DNA from: Acidobacteriaceae bacterium
Lineage (GTDB): Bacteria; Acidobacteriota; Terriglobia; Bryobacterales; Bryobacteraceae
Length of the DNA stretch: 62,639 bases
NCBI GenBank assembly: GCA_020247055.1
Contig: JADCJL010000212.1
Coordinates: 1 to 62,639, forward strand
Reading direction: 5' to 3'
Shown here: in pieces, positions 47,469 to 55,706 of the stretch
Layout of the letters: the number at the start of each line of letters is the position of its first letter
How positions within the stretch are numbered: position 1 is the stretch's first letter
Translations under genes and position numbers: made by a program
Notes under the pieces: model-generated
What the model saw: only the letters and a program-made list of their open reading frames with translations
Database searches by the model: none
Told to the model about the DNA's origin: nothing

Positions 47469-48605
47469 TTATCTGTCGAAGAATGAATAAGTTGCGTTAG
47501 CAATTCGCTCACTGGAGCGCCCATCGCCATATGGGTTGTGAACGAGTGCCATCGCCTCGCGGATTTTCGGGTCATCGAGCAGCCGGTTGGCCTCGGTCAG
47601 GATCTTTGCCCGGTCCGTTCCCACCAGCTTCACCGTCCCCGCCGCCACCGCCTCCGGCCGCTCGGTCTTCTCGCGCAAAACCAGAATCGGCTTGCCGAGT
47701 GAAGGACCCTCCTCCTGCACCCCGCCCGAGTCGGTGATCAACAGATAGGCGCGCCGCATCAGATCCACGAACGGTACGTAATCCAAGGGAGCAATGCGAT
47801 GGATGTTCGGCCGGTGAGCCAGCAGCCGGTTGACCGGATCCTGCACGTTCGGGTTCGGGTGCACCGGGTAGACAATCGCCACGTCGGGCCTTCCGGCTAA
47901 CTCCGCCAGCGCCTCGCAGATCTGCGTAAAGCCAGCGCCAAAGCTCTCCCGCCGGTGCGCCGTGACCACGATCAGCTTCTTTGCCGGGTCCAGCCAGCTC
48001 CAATCCATCCCGGTGGTCATCGTCCCCTCTTCGAGACCCCGCTTGACGTGCAATACGGCGTCGATGCCTGTATTCCCGGTCACCCAAATCCGGTTCTCCG
48101 GTACGCTCTCCCGCCGCAGATTCTCCGCCGCCCAGGCCGTGGCCGCAAAGTGCAGCTCCGCCATTCTCCCGGTCAGCACCCGGTTCATCTCTTCGGGAAA
48201 CGGCTGCGCCGGGTCGCCCGTGCGCAGGCCGGCTTCGATGTGCGCCAGCGGCACCCGGGCATAAAAAGCCGCCAGCGCCCCGCACAATGTGGTTGTCGTA
48301 TCGCCCTGCACGAAGACGATCTCCGGTCTCCAGCCGTCCGTTCCAGTCAGCACGGGCTCCAGGGCAGCCATCATGCGGGCTGTCGATTGGAACAGCGTCT
48401 GGCCGGGCTGCATCAGGTTCAGGTCGTAGTCCGGCTTCACCCGGAAGGCGCCCAGCACCTGATCGAGCATCCCCCGGTGCTGCGCCGTCACGCAAACCCT
48501 CACGTCGAAACGCTCTGGCTGGCTCTGAAACTGGAGCACCACCGGACATAGCTTGATCGCCTCCGGCCGGGTGCCAAACAGGAAAAGAACGCGGACGGAC
48601 TGCAT
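47469..48605 (-). CDS. wecB: UDP-N-acetylglucosamine 2-epimerase (non-hydrolysing)
   Basis: A 378-residue GT-B-like enzyme interconverting UDP-GlcNAc and UDP-ManNAc for surface polysaccharides. Motifs GTRPEAIKLCPVV, VQGDTTTTLCGALAAFYA, HIEAGLRTGD, FPEEMNRVLT, VTAHRRESFG, and DSGGVQEEGPSLGKP are diagnostic. It starts 10 nt after infA and appears co-transcribed with it. Confidence 0.95.
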   Translation of the reverse strand: MQSVRVLFLFGTRPEAIKLCPVVLQFQSQPERFDVRVCVTAQHRGMLDQVLGAFRVKPDYDLNLMQPGQTLFQSTARMMAALEPVLTGTDGWRPEIVFVQGDTTTTLCGALAAFYARVPLAHIEAGLRTGDPAQPFPEEMNRVLTGRMAELHFAATAWAAENLRRESVPENRIWVTGNTGIDAVLHVKRGLEEGTMTTGMDWSWLDPAKKLIVVTAHRRESFGAGFTQICEALAELAGRPDVAIVYPVHPNPNVQDPVNRLLAHRPNIHRIAPLDYVPFVDLMRRAYLLITDSGGVQEEGPSLGKPILVLREKTERPEAVAAGTVKLVGTDRAKILTEANRLLDDPKIREAMALVHNPYGDGRSSERIANATYSFFDR

Positions 48606-48615
48606 GGGGACCGGC

Positions 48616-48834
48616 CTACTTGTGCCGATACGTGATGCGACCCTTGGTCAGATCGTACGGGGACATCTCAAGTGTCACCCGGTCACCCGCCAACACCCGA
48701 ATCCGGTTGCGGCGCAATTTACCAGCCAGGTGGGCCAGCACAATCTTCTCCTGGTCCAACTGCACACTGAACAATCCACTGGGAAACTTTTCAACAACGG
48801 TGCCGGTGACTTCGATGCTATCTTCTTTACTCAT
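48616..48834 (-). CDS. infA: Translation initiation factor IF-1
   Basis: A 72-residue S1/OB-fold protein beginning [20 protein letters not shown] with the conserved ALxG-type core ([19 protein letters not shown]) and [12 protein letters not shown] end. TATACT with a GAGAGG-type site upstream gives a plausible promoter and ribosome site. Unusually it is followed by wecB rather than ribosomal-protein genes. Confidence 0.95.
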   Translation of the reverse strand: MSKEDSIEVTGTVVEKFPSGLFSVQLDQEKIVLAHLAGKLRRNRIRVLAGDRVTLEMSPYDLTKGRITYRHK

Positions 48835-48933
48835 TCGCCTCTCAAGTTTCCAGTATAGTCCCAAAAAATTTGCCCGGGTGAACGATCCGGATCCTGCACG
48901 GCCATCCCGTATAATGAAATCCAGACGTACCCC

Positions 48934-49749
48934 TTGCAAGGCAAACGAATTCTCATCACCGGGGCCGGTCGCGGTATCGGCAAGCGCCTCGCCATCGGAC
49001 TCGCTTCGAAAGGCGCCACAGTTGGTTTAGTCGCCCGCACCAAGGCCGAAATCGACCTCACCCATCTCGAAATTCAGCACGCCGGCGGCGTCTCGCTCCG
49101 GCTCCCCGGTGATGTCCGTGAACTCGACCGCATGGTCATGGCGGCGGAGCGTATGCGGGCGAGCTTTGGCGGCACCGACATTCTCATCTGCGCCGCCGGG
49201 GTCCAGGGGCCCATTGGCCGCATGCACGAAGCCGAGACCCGCGCCTGGCGCGAAACCTTCGAAACCAACGTCTTCGGTGTCATGCACGCCTGCCGCGCCG
49301 TCCTCCCGGAAATGGTCCAGCGCCGCGCCGGCAAAATCATCGTCGTCTCCGGCGGCGGCTCCCTCACGCCGCGCCCCCACTTCTCGGCCTACGCGGCTTC
49401 AAAGGCCGCCGTCGTCCGGTTTGTCGAAACCATTGCCGCCGAATATGCCGAACAGAACGTTCAGGCGAACTGTCTCGCCCCCGGCGGTACTTACACGAAC
49501 ATGACCGACGAGATCCTCGCCGCGGGCGAGGAACGGGCCGGCTGGAAGGAGATCGAAGACGCCCGCCAAGTCCGCCTGACCGGTGGCGTCCCCCTCGAAA
49601 AACAGCTCCAATTGGCCATTTTTCTCGCCAGCGAAGATTCCAATCACGTCTCCGGCAAGTTACTCCGCTACGACGATGACTGGAGGAAACTCGCCCGTGG
49701 CTCCGTTAGTCCCGAGTTATACACCTTACGGCGCGTCACCAAGAGCTGA
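48934..49749 (+). CDS. Short-chain dehydrogenase/reductase
   Basis: A 271-residue SDR: NAD(P) motif [22 protein letters not shown], catalytic Ser in VVSGGGS and YAASKA with the YxxxK pair. A TTG start seems required; no in-frame ATG is near. TATAAT at 48910-48915 is an 18-nt-distant -10 candidate. Divergent from infA, convergent with the DUF1080 gene by 3 nt. Substrate unknown. Confidence 0.88.
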   Translation: MQGKRILITGAGRGIGKRLAIGLASKGATVGLVARTKAEIDLTHLEIQHAGGVSLRLPGDVRELDRMVMAAERMRASFGGTDILICAAGVQGPIGRMHEAETRAWRETFETNVFGVMHACRAVLPEMVQRRAGKIIVVSGGGSLTPRPHFSAYAASKAAVVRFVETIAAEYAEQNVQANCLAPGGTYTNMTDEILAAGEERAGWKEIEDARQVRLTGGVPLEKQLQLAIFLASEDSNHVSGKLLRYDDDWRKLARGSVSPELYTLRRVTKS

Positions 49750-49752
49750 AAC

Positions 49753-50454
49753 TCACGGCAGTGGCGCCGCGCTCTGCTCCGGCGTCGTCACGCCCGGCGG
49801 CAACTCCAGAATTCGAATGTTCCGGAAGTGAATTTTGGCGCCCTCGCTCTCCAAACACAAATAGCCTTTCTTTTGCGAAGACTTGGCGATTCCGTTCACA
49901 AACTTGCCGTTGATCGCCAGTTTGATCACCCCGTCAACCGCCACCACATCGTAAGTGTTCCACTGTCCCCGCGGCAGACAGCGCATCTCCACCGACCGGC
50001 TCCGCGCGGCTCGCGGATTGTCCGCCACCGTCGTTACCCCGCCCACCCCGAACAGCTCCCCGCTCACGTAGGAATCGGTCGGCATCACGCCATCGCGCAT
50101 GTTCAGCTTCGGCCAGTCGAGCTCCAGCATCTGCACCTCCACCCCGTCCGGCAACCGGTTCTTTTCGCCCGGCCGGGCCCCGCTCCAGACAAACACCCCG
50201 CTGTTGCCGCCCGGTTCCGTATGCATCCACTCGATGTGGAGAATGAAGTTCTCATACATCCGGTCGCTCCGCATCACCCCGATCGGCTTGCCCTTGCAAA
50301 TCAGCTCTCCGTTCTCCACCGACCACGTATCCGGGTCCGTGTTCACATTCACCCATCCCGTCAGATCCTTCCCGTTAAACAGGTCCCGGAAAGCCAACGG
50401 CGGGTCCGCCCCCCAGGCGAGTGCCGCGCAAAAGAAAACAGTCAGCAGTTTCAT
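49753..50454 (-). CDS. Exported DUF1080 (3-keto-disaccharide hydrolase-like) protein
   Basis: A 233-residue protein with a signal peptide ([15 protein letters not shown]). [35 protein letters not shown] shows the DUF1080 laminin-G-like opening (core FNGKDLTGW), with [18 protein letters not shown] and FRNIRILEL. The fold is concanavalin-like; some members hydrolyse 3-keto-glycosides. Shares a 21-bp divergent promoter with the next gene. Confidence 0.88.
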   Translation of the reverse strand: MKLLTVFFCAALAWGADPPLAFRDLFNGKDLTGWVNVNTDPDTWSVENGELICKGKPIGVMRSDRMYENFILHIEWMHTEPGGNSGVFVWSGARPGEKNRLPDGVEVQMLELDWPKLNMRDGVMPTDSYVSGELFGVGGVTTVADNPRAARSRSVEMRCLPRGQWNTYDVVAVDGVIKLAINGKFVNGIAKSSQKKGYLCLESEGAKIHFRNIRILELPPGVTTPEQSAAPLP

Positions 50455-50475
50455 TGTTACCTACGATAATAGGTC
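50455..50475. promoter_or_regulatory. Compact bidirectional promoter
   Basis: Only 21 bp separate two divergent start codons. Read plus, GATAAT (50465-50470) lies 5 nt before the ATG at 50476. Read minus, TATTAT (50472-50467) lies 12 nt before the ATG at 50454. One AT-rich element therefore appears to serve both directions, with one or both mRNAs leaderless. Confidence 0.55.
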
Positions 50476-51516
50476 ATGCGGCGTTTGGCTACCCTCCTGT
50501 CCGTTCTTGTCCTCCTCTGTCTTCCCGCCCGCACCCTCGATCGCGCCGAATTCGCTGCCCTCATCGCCCAACTCTCCGAGCCCGAAGGCTACTTCGATAC
50601 CGACAACCTCATCTCGAACGAGTCCACCTTCCTCACCGTTGCCGGCCATCTCCGCGCTCTCCCGCGCGGCGGCGCCTATCTCGGCGTCGGCCCCGACCAG
50701 AATTACTCCTACATCGCGCTCCTCCGCCCCCAAGTCGCCTTCCTCGTCGATATCCGCCGCGGTAACCTGCTCGAACACCTCCTCTTCCGGGACCTGTTCG
50801 CCCGTTCCCGCAACCGCCTCGAATACCTCTGCCTCCTGCTCGGCCGCGCCATCCCCGCCGACCTACCCGCCTGGGACCCCAAGCCCGTCGCCGACCTCGT
50901 CCGCTATCTTGACCACGCCCCCCGGCAACGCCAGACGCCCGCCCTTGCCGACCCCGGCCTCCCGCTCTCCCCCGCCGACCGCCAAACCATCACCTCCTTC
51001 CACCAGCGCTTTGAGGCCGACGGCCTCGACCTCCGCTTCAACTCCCACGGCCGCGAACCCCGACCCTATTACCCCCGGTTCCGCGATCTCGTTCTCGCCA
51101 CCGACTCGGCCGGCCAACCCGCCAGCTACCTCTCCCGCGAAGAGGACTTCCGCTATCTGCAGCGTATGCATCGCGAAAACCGTATTCTCCCCGTTACCGG
51201 CAACCTGGCCGGCGAAAAATCGCTCCGCGCCATCGCCACCTATCTCCGCCGCGAGAAGCTTTCCCTTACTGCGATCTACACCTCCAACGTCGAACAGTAC
51301 TTGTCCCGGGGCGGGGATCTCGCCCGCTTCGCCGCTAACCTCGACGCCTTCCCCCGTGCCCCGGGCGCGCTCCTGATCCGTAGCGGCATGGGTCCCTACG
51401 CTCGCGGCAACTCCTACAGCGATCAACTCGTGCAGTCCCTCGACGACTTCCTTGCCGGCTACGCCGAGGGCCGCCTCCGCAACTTCGCCGACATCATTCG
51501 GGGGAGCCGGCCCTAA
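50476..51516 (+). CDS. Exported conserved hypothetical, methyltransferase-like N-half
   Basis: A 346-residue protein with a signal peptide (MRRLATLLSVLVLLCLPARTL). The middle segment AYLGVGPDQNYSYIALLRP followed by AFLVDIRRGNLLEH and FARSRNRLEYLCLLLGR resembles a conserved family seen in Leptospira (LIC_10091-like), whose motif order recalls a SAM-binding fold. No catalytic residue can be assigned. Divergent from the DUF1080 gene through the shared 21-bp region. Confidence 0.7.
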   Translation: MRRLATLLSVLVLLCLPARTLDRAEFAALIAQLSEPEGYFDTDNLISNESTFLTVAGHLRALPRGGAYLGVGPDQNYSYIALLRPQVAFLVDIRRGNLLEHLLFRDLFARSRNRLEYLCLLLGRAIPADLPAWDPKPVADLVRYLDHAPRQRQTPALADPGLPLSPADRQTITSFHQRFEADGLDLRFNSHGREPRPYYPRFRDLVLATDSAGQPASYLSREEDFRYLQRMHRENRILPVTGNLAGEKSLRAIATYLRREKLSLTAIYTSNVEQYLSRGGDLARFAANLDAFPRAPGALLIRSGMGPYARGNSYSDQLVQSLDDFLAGYAEGRLRNFADIIRGSRP

Positions 51517-52174
51517 TCTCCCCCGGAGCAGCGTCTCGCCGCCATGCGCTTTGCGGCCCGGGCGTCAACGGTACTGGCGTTGCCTGGCGATGCTCTGGAC
51601 AAATCGGCAAATCAGCACCGACTCGGCCAGCCTTCCGAGCGAAGTCGTCTTCCGCGCCCAACCGCTCCTCGCCGCCGAAACGCTTGGGGCGGGCCTTGCT
51701 CCACCGCCTCGAGTACCGTTCCTTGGCGCAAGGGCGCGAGAAAGAGGCTCGCGTCCCGTTTTGCGGCGGTGCGGGGCAGGCCGGCGAACCGGGATTGCGA
51801 GCGCCGCAAACCGTAGCCGGAGCTTTGGCTCCGCGAGCGACTACGAAGAGCGGAAACAGGAGCGTGGCCTGGGGCACTACGGGGGCGCCGTGGGCATCCC
51901 GTTCGCCAGAGTGCCGGCAGGGCGGCTTCCCGGCCATCAACGGCGTTCTCCCGGCAACGGCTGTTTTTGCGGCGGCCAATCTGAAATGGCCCGAGGTAGC
52001 CACCTTATCGTTCACGCCGAAGGAATGGCGCTGATGACCGGTTCCGAGTACGTCGGCAGCACCGGCTTGATTCTCATGGCTATGAGCCTGGGGACGATTC
52101 CGTCGAAATCTTCCGGCTGTGCCTTTGCGGTTGGGGTGGTGTCTCCGGGACGGATCGCGGGTGTGGATGGGGCG
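51517..52174. other. 650-bp stretch with no recognisable gene
   Basis: Open frames exist on both strands (for example 51684-52034 plus and 51494-52015 minus), but none has recognisable domains or a ribosome site. Some of the minus-strand translation reminds me of sequence I associate with dispersed non-coding repeats in this lineage, which I cannot verify. The G versus C balance of the plus strand changes sharply here. Confidence 0.5.
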
Positions 52175-54181
52175 TTATGGCGCGTTACGGGGGATGGGAA
52201 AGGGCCGGGGGGAAGGTCGGGAGCCTGGTGCGGTTTCGGCGAGGGCGCCGAGGGCGGTAGCGGTGGTGAAGACGCCATCGTGATCGAGGTAGCAGGGCCC
52301 GGAGGCGAGTTTGCTCCAGGGCTCGCGGCAGGCCGGGTCCGGAAGGCGGAGCCAGGCGCCGGGCTCCCAGGAGCCGTCGGGCCGTTGGAGGCGGGCCAGG
52401 GCGTCCTGCTGGGCGGCGAAGGAGAGACCGAGTTCGCGGCGGGTAAGGACGAGCAGCGCCTGTTCGAAGGCGCCGGTGGGGCTCCAGCCGGTGATGGCGT
52501 CGAGGAGGCGCTGGCGGGGGGCGGGGGGCAGGTGGGGGCCGAAGACGCGGGCAACCCACCAGGTGGGGTAGAGGGGAGAGACCCACCAGTAGCCGTTCCA
52601 GAGGCCATCGGGGCGCTGCCGGCCGAGAAGCCAGGCAAGGGTGCGGGCGGGGTCGGGCGGGGAGAGGCACTCGGCGACGACGGGGGTAACGTCGACGGTA
52701 CTTTCGCACCAGGCGCCGCCGGGCGGGGTGCCAGGCGGGTAGGTGGCGACGCCCCCGTCGTCACGATAGCAGGAAGCGAGGAAGCGGCGGACATCGACGG
52801 GGCGGCCGGCCCGGGCGAGGGCGAGGGCGGCGAGGGCGGTGGAGTCGGCGTCTTCGGGGGTGGTGGCGTTGTAGCCCCAGGCACCGTGGGGGCCGCGGAG
52901 GGCCGCGAGATCTTCGCAGCCGAGTCCGGTGTGGAAGGCAACGTAGGCGGTGACCCAGTGGTCGGCGGGGCCGACGGGGAGGGCGAAGCCGGACCAGCCG
53001 CCGGCGGGGTGGCGGCGGGCGGCGAGCCAGGCGAGGCCGGCGCGGGAGACCTCCGGCCGGTTGGGGTTCGCGGCCCGGCGGGAAAGGCGGGGGCGGGCGG
53101 GGGGGAGAGCGGGGGCAGGGGGTTCGAGGTAGATGTTGGCCCGGCGGGTGCCGGAGGGGTCGGTGCGGAGGCCGATGAGGCGATGGATGGTGGGTTGGTG
53201 GCCGGGAGGGGCGAGGGCGGCGAGGGCGTCTTCGTAGGGCCCGGCGGGGATGGCCATGCGGTGGAGGAGCTGGCGGACGCGGGCGGCGGTGGTTTGCTCC
53301 GTGGGGCTTGGCCGGTTGAGTTCGAGTTCGGTTTTGAGGGCGGGGGGGCGGTCGCCCGGGGGGAATTCGAGCGAGACGACGATGGCGCCCGGGGGGGCGG
53401 GAGTTCGGGAGGGAGGGGCGAAGATTTCGAGCAGGAGGCGGGCGTGTTCTTCGGCGTGGGGGTAGCCGCAGGCCAGATACCAGCGGGAGAGCCAGGAGGT
53501 GGTTTCGACGGCGCCGGAGCGGAAGTAGATTTTTACGCCGCCGATGCCAAACGGGCTGAGGGCGATGGCGATGCCGGCGGGCCAGGAGTCGCGGGAGGCG
53601 AGGCGGGAGCAGTGACAGAGCGATTCGAGGGCGGTGGCGCGGCCGAGGGTGGCAAGGAGTTGGCCGGCGCGCCGCCAGCGGGAGGCGGGATCGCCGGCGG
53701 TGAGGTTGCAGTAGATTTTAAGGGCGATTTGGTTGTCGGCGGCGCCGGCGGCGGTCCAGAGGGCGCTGCGCCAGTGGACGGGCCAGGCGTCGGGGAGGAG
53801 GTGCTGGCGGGTGAGCTGTTCGGCTTCGCGGGCGGCGTCTGCGGCGCCGATGAGGCGGGCGGCTTGCCGGAGGCGGGCGAAGGAGTTGGCGAGGCGCTCG
53901 GGGCCGGGGGCGCCGACGGGTCCGCATTCGGTGAGGAAGCGGACGGAGGGGAGGGGTTCTCCGGCGGCGACGGACCACTGGAGGGGGAGTCCGCTGGCGT
54001 TGATGTGGGAGAGGCCGGGGTAGTGGGGCTCGGCGGGGCGGTCGAGGGCATCGCCGGAGAGAAGGGAGAAGACCTGCTGGAGGCGGCGTTGGTTGGCGGG
54101 GGGGAGTCCGGCGGCCGCCGAGAGCAGTTGGAGCTGCTGTTCGGCGGCCTCGCGGAGCAGGGGTAGGGCGGTGGTGGACAT
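52175..54181 (-). CDS. Fusion of ABBA-type prenyltransferase-like and terpene-cyclase-like toroid domains
   Basis: A 668-residue protein from the ATG at 54181, 7 nt after the glycine-rich gene. Residues about 60-360 show the strand pattern of ABBA aromatic prenyltransferases: SGLPLQWS with VRFLTE (E85), IALKIYCNL (K155), GGVKIYFRSG (K217), LKTELELN (K283) and RANIYLEPP (347-355). The alternating lysines are where these enzymes bind diphosphate. Residues about 380-650 form an alpha/alpha toroid as in squalene cyclases and prenyltransferase beta subunits: GLAWLAARRHPAGGW, PEDADSTAL (DADST at 444-448, close to the class II DxDD acid motif), and QW-like QRPDGLWNGYWW and QRPDGSWEPGAW. Both calls are from motif reading; the reaction is unknown. 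Coding strand is very C-rich. Confidence 0.7.
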   Translation of the reverse strand: MSTTALPLLREAAEQQLQLLSAAAGLPPANQRRLQQVFSLLSGDALDRPAEPHYPGLSHINASGLPLQWSVAAGEPLPSVRFLTECGPVGAPGPERLANSFARLRQAARLIGAADAAREAEQLTRQHLLPDAWPVHWRSALWTAAGAADNQIALKIYCNLTAGDPASRWRRAGQLLATLGRATALESLCHCSRLASRDSWPAGIAIALSPFGIGGVKIYFRSGAVETTSWLSRWYLACGYPHAEEHARLLLEIFAPPSRTPAPPGAIVVSLEFPPGDRPPALKTELELNRPSPTEQTTAARVRQLLHRMAIPAGPYEDALAALAPPGHQPTIHRLIGLRTDPSGTRRANIYLEPPAPALPPARPRLSRRAANPNRPEVSRAGLAWLAARRHPAGGWSGFALPVGPADHWVTAYVAFHTGLGCEDLAALRGPHGAWGYNATTPEDADSTALAALALARAGRPVDVRRFLASCYRDDGGVATYPPGTPPGGAWCESTVDVTPVVAECLSPPDPARTLAWLLGRQRPDGLWNGYWWVSPLYPTWWVARVFGPHLPPAPRQRLLDAITGWSPTGAFEQALLVLTRRELGLSFAAQQDALARLQRPDGSWEPGAWLRLPDPACREPWSKLASGPCYLDHDGVFTTATALGALAETAPGSRPSPRPFPIPRNAP

Positions 54182-54188
54182 GCGGGGG

Positions 54189-54839
54189 TTAAGCCGGCTG
54201 CTCGATGATGTTAATGGAGCCGTCTCCGCCGCCGGTACCGTTCTGGCCGGTGGCGCCGTTGGCGCCGGGGTTGCCCTGGCTGCCGGCGTTGCGGCCATTG
54301 CCGCGCTGACCGCGAACGCCGCCCGGGCCGGCGGCGCCGCCGAAGCCGGGTTGGCCGCCTTCGGCGTTGGCGTTGAGGGTACCGGTGGTGATTTTTTCGG
54401 CGACGATTTGGATATTGCCTCCTTTGCCGCCGTTGCCGCCGCGGCCGCCGTCGCCGCCGGTGCCGCCGTTACCGCCGTTACCGCCGTCGCCCTGATCCTC
54501 GCAGCCGGAGCCGCTGCCGCCATCGCCGCCATTGCCGCCCGCGCCACCGGCGCCGCCGGGGCCGCCGTTGCCGCCGTTGCCGCCGCGGGTGTCGATATCG
54601 ACGCCGACGATGAAGTCGGAGACCTGAATCAATACGTCGCTGCCGTTGCTGCCGTTCTGGCCGGCGTTGCCGGGGGAACCGTCGAGTCCGCGTCCTCCGT
54701 TGCCGCCGTTACCGGCGGGGTCGTCGCCGTCCCAATTGCAGACGGCCGCGCGGCCGGGGGTGCCATCAAAACCGGGCTGGCCCGCGGTTCCCGCGCTGCC
54801 GGCCGCTCCATCTGAACCTCTTGCGACAATGTTTGGCAT
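54189..54839 (-). CDS. Glycine-rich collagen/polyglycine-like protein
   Basis: A 216-residue protein, over a third glycine, with no signal peptide. It alternates Gly-X-Y collagen-like blocks (GTAGQPGFDGTPGRA, GGVRGQRGNGRNAG) and GGNGGxGG blocks of the polyglycine-II type with short beta strands (DVLIQVSDFIVGVDID, GNIQIVAEKITTGTL, GSINIIEQPA). Two Cys lie in AVCNWD and SGCEDQ. A strong TTAGGAG site stands 9 nt before the ATG, which favours real expression. Middle gene of the three-gene cassette, 11 nt after the upstream gene. It might be a structural fibre or the substrate of the prenyltransferase-like enzyme. Confidence 0.8.
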   Translation of the reverse strand: MPNIVARGSDGAAGSAGTAGQPGFDGTPGRAAVCNWDGDDPAGNGGNGGRGLDGSPGNAGQNGSNGSDVLIQVSDFIVGVDIDTRGGNGGNGGPGGAGGAGGNGGDGGSGSGCEDQGDGGNGGNGGTGGDGGRGGNGGKGGNIQIVAEKITTGTLNANAEGGQPGFGGAAGPGGVRGQRGNGRNAGSQGNPGANGATGQNGTGGGDGSINIIEQPA

Positions 54840-54850
54840 CTGATTTGCTC

Positions 54851-55549
54851 CTAAGATTCTTTCAAGAAAGTGGTGTTGTTAATGAGGTTTGCAGTAGCAG
54901 TAATGCTAGTCCATTTATTTTTGTAATCTCCATTAATTCTTTGGCAATTAATGGTGGTTGGGCCCTGGCAAACGATACGACCGGAGCCATGGATACGGAT
55001 GTTGCGCGCGTAGAGGGCGTGGGTGCCGGGAGCGATGACGAGGGTGGCGCCGTCCTGGATTTCGATGTCCGCGAGGAAGGCGAGGTTGAGGACGGCGTCG
55101 GTGAGTTGGACGTAGCGGTCGAGGAATGCCTTCTGGGAGGCGGAGGCTTGGGCACCACTCCTGATATAGTTGCGGGCGTCGAGGCGGGCGGCGGAGAGGG
55201 CTTTGCCGCGCACGGCGGGTTCCGGGGAGTCGAGTTCGTCGATGTTGCGGAAGCGGCCGGGCTTGCTGCAACCGCATCCTGGAGTAGCGCCGGGTTGGGC
55301 GGCGGCGAAGGCGGCGACGGAGGGAGAGACGCCGATGAGCTGACGTATCTCATCGATCGACCGCGGTTTCATTTGCCGGAAGGCGGCGCGAAAGCGTTCC
55401 GATTCGAAGGCGAGCAGAACGGTCTCGCCCTTTTCGACTTTGAGACCGGCCCCATCGGCAGCCACGCCACAGTCTTTGGAGACTTGGTCGTATTGCACGG
55501 CGAGGAGCTTTCCCAGTGACGGTCGGTTGACACCAGATTTTAGATCCAT
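54851..55549 (-). CDS. Unknown protein leading the prenyltransferase cassette
   Basis: A 232-residue protein from the ATG at 55549, with AAAGGA nine nt upstream. No signal peptide. The N-terminal half is mixed (VEKGETVLLAFESERFRAAF), the middle has a GCGCSKPGRF segment with a CxC motif, and the C-terminal 90 residues look like right-handed beta-helix rungs (IEIQDGATLVIAPGTHALYA, NIRIHGSGRIVCQG). Further Cys: KDCGV, INCQR. I do not recognise the family. Its position first in the cassette suggests a carrier, chaperone or scaffold for the glycine-rich protein. Confidence 0.7.
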   Translation of the reverse strand: MDLKSGVNRPSLGKLLAVQYDQVSKDCGVAADGAGLKVEKGETVLLAFESERFRAAFRQMKPRSIDEIRQLIGVSPSVAAFAAAQPGATPGCGCSKPGRFRNIDELDSPEPAVRGKALSAARLDARNYIRSGAQASASQKAFLDRYVQLTDAVLNLAFLADIEIQDGATLVIAPGTHALYARNIRIHGSGRIVCQGPTTINCQRINGDYKNKWTSITATANLINNTTFLKES

Positions 55550-55651
55550 CTTGATTGTTCCTTTGTGAATTCCTGCGAAAATCGCATCTGGATAGTCAGT
55601 GAAAAGAAGGGACCAATGGTTACAAAAGTTTTCGGGGAAACTTTTGCGGCC

Positions 55652-55687
55652 GGGGTGGGGTTGGGGGTGGGGGTGGTGAGGGGAGGG
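55652..55687 (+). other. Strong G-quadruplex motif between divergent genes
   Basis: GGGG-T-GGGG-TT-GGGGG-T-GGGGG, followed by GGGGAGGG, lies about 100 bp upstream of the cassette start and 20 bp before the receptor pseudogene. It is among the longest guanine-run sets in the window. Whether it folds is not known from sequence. Confidence 0.6.
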
Positions 55688-55706
55688 CTCGAGACCGCCG
55701 CCGGGG

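Noticed and set aside
51452-54166. Very long plus-strand frame opposite the prenyltransferase-like gene
   Set aside because: Its translation is low-complexity Gly/Ala/Glu/Val with no domain, while the minus strand gives ABBA and toroid motifs; it is a high-GC shadow.
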